A stretch of 64,000 nt of DNA. It comes from Roseivirga pacifica (GTDB lineage: Bacteria > Bacteroidota > Bacteroidia > Cytophagales > Cyclobacteriaceae). Under the pieces are notes generated by a model, which saw only the letters and a program-made list of their open reading frames with translations, did no database searches and was not told the origin of the DNA. Of this stretch, positions 62,743-64,000 are shown piece after piece (position 1 is the stretch's first letter; each line of letters starts with the position of its first letter). The translations under genes were made by a program, and so were the position numbers. The stretch is from assembly GCF_900111145.1 (NCBI RefSeq), contig NZ_FOIR01000002.1, positions 1,302,001 to 1,366,000 of the forward strand, written 5' to 3'.

Positions 62743-64000
62743 TTCAACATTTTCTTTTTAATTAAATCATACAAATCAATAAAAGCAGCTAGTCTTAAAA
62801 ACTTACAAGAAGAAACATAAATCACTGCAAAGGCCAAACCTGAAATCAAAAACTCAACCCATGAAGCTAAAGGGAGTTGAATAAAGTTGATCGGTATAGC
62901 ACACACCAGTGCTATGAAAAAGTAGGGGATAAAATTTTTTACAATAGACCAAAGTTTCAGCCCAATGATATTACCCATAAAAAACAACTCAGGAATAAAG
63001 GCCAAAAAAGAAGAAATACAATATCCATAAACCATTCCCATAAGCCCTCCCTTCCACAAGCCTATCACAATTCCTGCTATCATGAGCAATCTAGAAAAAA
63101 CACCTACTTTAAACATCAGCATAGTTTTGCCCTGGGCTAAATAAATATTACCGCTAAGTGTACCAATGGCCTGAAACATACCCAAAATGCTTAATACTCT
63201 AAATATGGGAATCACCGGTTTCCATTGATCACCATAAATTATCATTACGACAATATCTGCTTTCATTGCCAATAAAAACATCACAGGAAAAGAAACAAAA
63301 GCTATAACTCTGGATATTTTTAAATATGCCCTCCCCATTCTTGAAGGGTCTTCTTGAATTAATGAAAATGACGGAAACAAAACTTTTGTTATTGTTCCTG
63401 ACAGTTGCCTAACCGGCAAGAGCATTAATGAATAAGCCTTCGTATAAAAAGCGAGTTCACCTTTGCCTAGAAATTTCCCAATAAGCAAATTATCTACGTT
63501 TCTCATCCAATAATTAACGGACTTATCCGCCAACAGAGGAAGACTGAACTTGAAAACATCAGATATAAAGACTTTTTTAAATACTATAGAGGGCACCCAC
63601 CTGACTCTCAAAAAGTTAAAAAACTGATTGGAAATAATCTTAACATAAACCTGAACTACTAAAGCCCAATAACCGTAGCCTTTTAGCGCCAAAAAAACAG
63701 CCACTACACTAGATAATAGCGTGGAAAGAAAATTTCTGTAAAATATCTGTTTGAATTCCACATTCTTTAAAAGAATATTACCCCAAACTACCCCCACAGA
63801 GTTTAAAAGAAAGGAGAACGACACAAACTCCATAATTGCCTTTAACCTATCATCTTTAAAAAAAGAGGCTATAGGCTGCGCTAGCAAATAGACACCCAAC
63901 GTTAGGGCAAGACCAATTCCAAGATTTAACCAAAAAACCGTACTATACTCATCATTGTTAACTTCCTTTTTTTGGACTAATGACGCCCCTATACCGAAAT
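62739..64000 (-). CDS. Wzx-type polysaccharide flippase, 5' end outside the window
   Basis: The frame stays open from 62739 to the window edge, so the TTG at 63899 is not the start. The visible part (about 420 residues) begins FGIGASLVQKKEVNNDEYST and goes through about 10 membrane helices, as in the MATE-like PST family (Polysacc_synt_3). Features: QPIASFFKDDRL, KFSLPLLADKSVNYWMRNVDNLLIGKFLG and LMLLPVRQLSGTITKVLFPSFS. It would move the lipid-linked repeat unit across the inner membrane. First visible gene of the long minus-strand locus. Confidence 0.85.
   Translation of the reverse strand, partial: FGIGASLVQKKEVNNDEYSTVFWLNLGIGLALTLGVYLLAQPIASFFKDDRLKAIMEFVSFSFLLNSVGVVWGNILLKNVEFKQIFYRNFLSTLLSSVVAVFLALKGYGYWALVVQVYVKIISNQFFNFLRVRWVPSIVFKKVFISDVFKFSLPLLADKSVNYWMRNVDNLLIGKFLGKGELAFYTKAYSLMLLPVRQLSGTITKVLFPSFSLIQEDPSRMGRAYLKISRVIAFVSFPVMFLLAMKADIVVMIIYGDQWKPVIPIFRVLSILGMFQAIGTLSGNIYLAQGKTMLMFKVGVFSRLLMIAGIVIGLWKGGLMGMVYGYCISSFLAFIPELFFMGNIIGLKLWSIVKNFIPYFFIALVCAIPINFIQLPLASWVEFLISGLAFAVIYVSSCKFLRLAAFIDLYDLIKKKMLK

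Noticed and set aside
63899-63901. TTG as start of the flippase gene
   Set aside because: The frame remains open to the window edge and the extra residues (FGIGASLVQKKEV...) fit the family N-terminal half.

Overview
The window looks like a chromosomal segment of a marine-type Bacteroidota, probably order Cytophagales. Evidence: promoters of the Bacteroidota type (TTG, about 19-21 bases, TAnnTTTG) in front of several genes and a tRNA, almost no Shine-Dalgarno sequences, very large MacB/FtsX-type permeases, DUF6089-like outer-membrane proteins, a 6-bladed beta-propeller protein, and a ParA-ParB-DUF5683-DapB gene order that I know from this phylum. The genus cannot be fixed from sequence alone.

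Layout. 1-5.8 kb: the end of a DEAD-box helicase gene and two tandem ~800-residue ABC permeases without a neighbouring ATPase. 5.9-12.5 kb: tRNA-Ser, a secreted CotH-kinase-like protein divergent from a DUF4956 membrane protein, tRNA-Pro, a DUF1573 protein, twin DUF2461 proteins, an aldo/keto reductase coupled to an AI-2E-type permease, and tRNA-Arg. 12.5-22.0 kb: signalling and envelope genes on the minus strand, namely a GAF/HATPase protein, three small secreted proteins, and a response regulator coupled to a 1781-residue multi-PAS histidine kinase. 22.4-28.3 kb: a BatB-BatC pair, then UPF0173, parA, parB, DUF5683 and dapB. 28.3-43.7 kb: mostly housekeeping and metabolic genes (ung, apaG, two methyltransferases, a sugar MFS transporter with a type I pullulanase behind a LacI-type palindrome, a PhzF protein, an EamA transporter, an ABC ATPase, sucC, tRNA-Arg) and three DUF6089-like proteins.

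43.8 kb to the window end: one long minus-strand surface-polysaccharide locus with nearly every gene overlapping or abutting the next. It starts inside a Wzx-type flippase at the right edge. In transcription order it then holds a GT56-like transferase, an acetyltransferase, a GT4, a four-gene block (HMGL-type aldolase fusion, CMP-sugar synthetase-like protein, HAD phosphatase, GT29/sialyltransferase-like protein), another acetyltransferase, three GT4 enzymes, a GNAT protein, a Wzy-like protein, a polysaccharide deacetylase, and finally a pglA-C-D-E-F-like block for making and loading a diacetamido-trideoxyhexose (bacillosamine-type sugar).

The most interesting unit is the block at 56224-59833. 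Its parts fit synthesis, dephosphorylation, CMP activation and transfer of a 2-keto acid sugar. No NeuB/KdsA-type PEP-condensing synthase is seen in the window, and the HMGL-type aldolase sits where one would be expected. This is inference from domain content and order; no database or structure search was possible.
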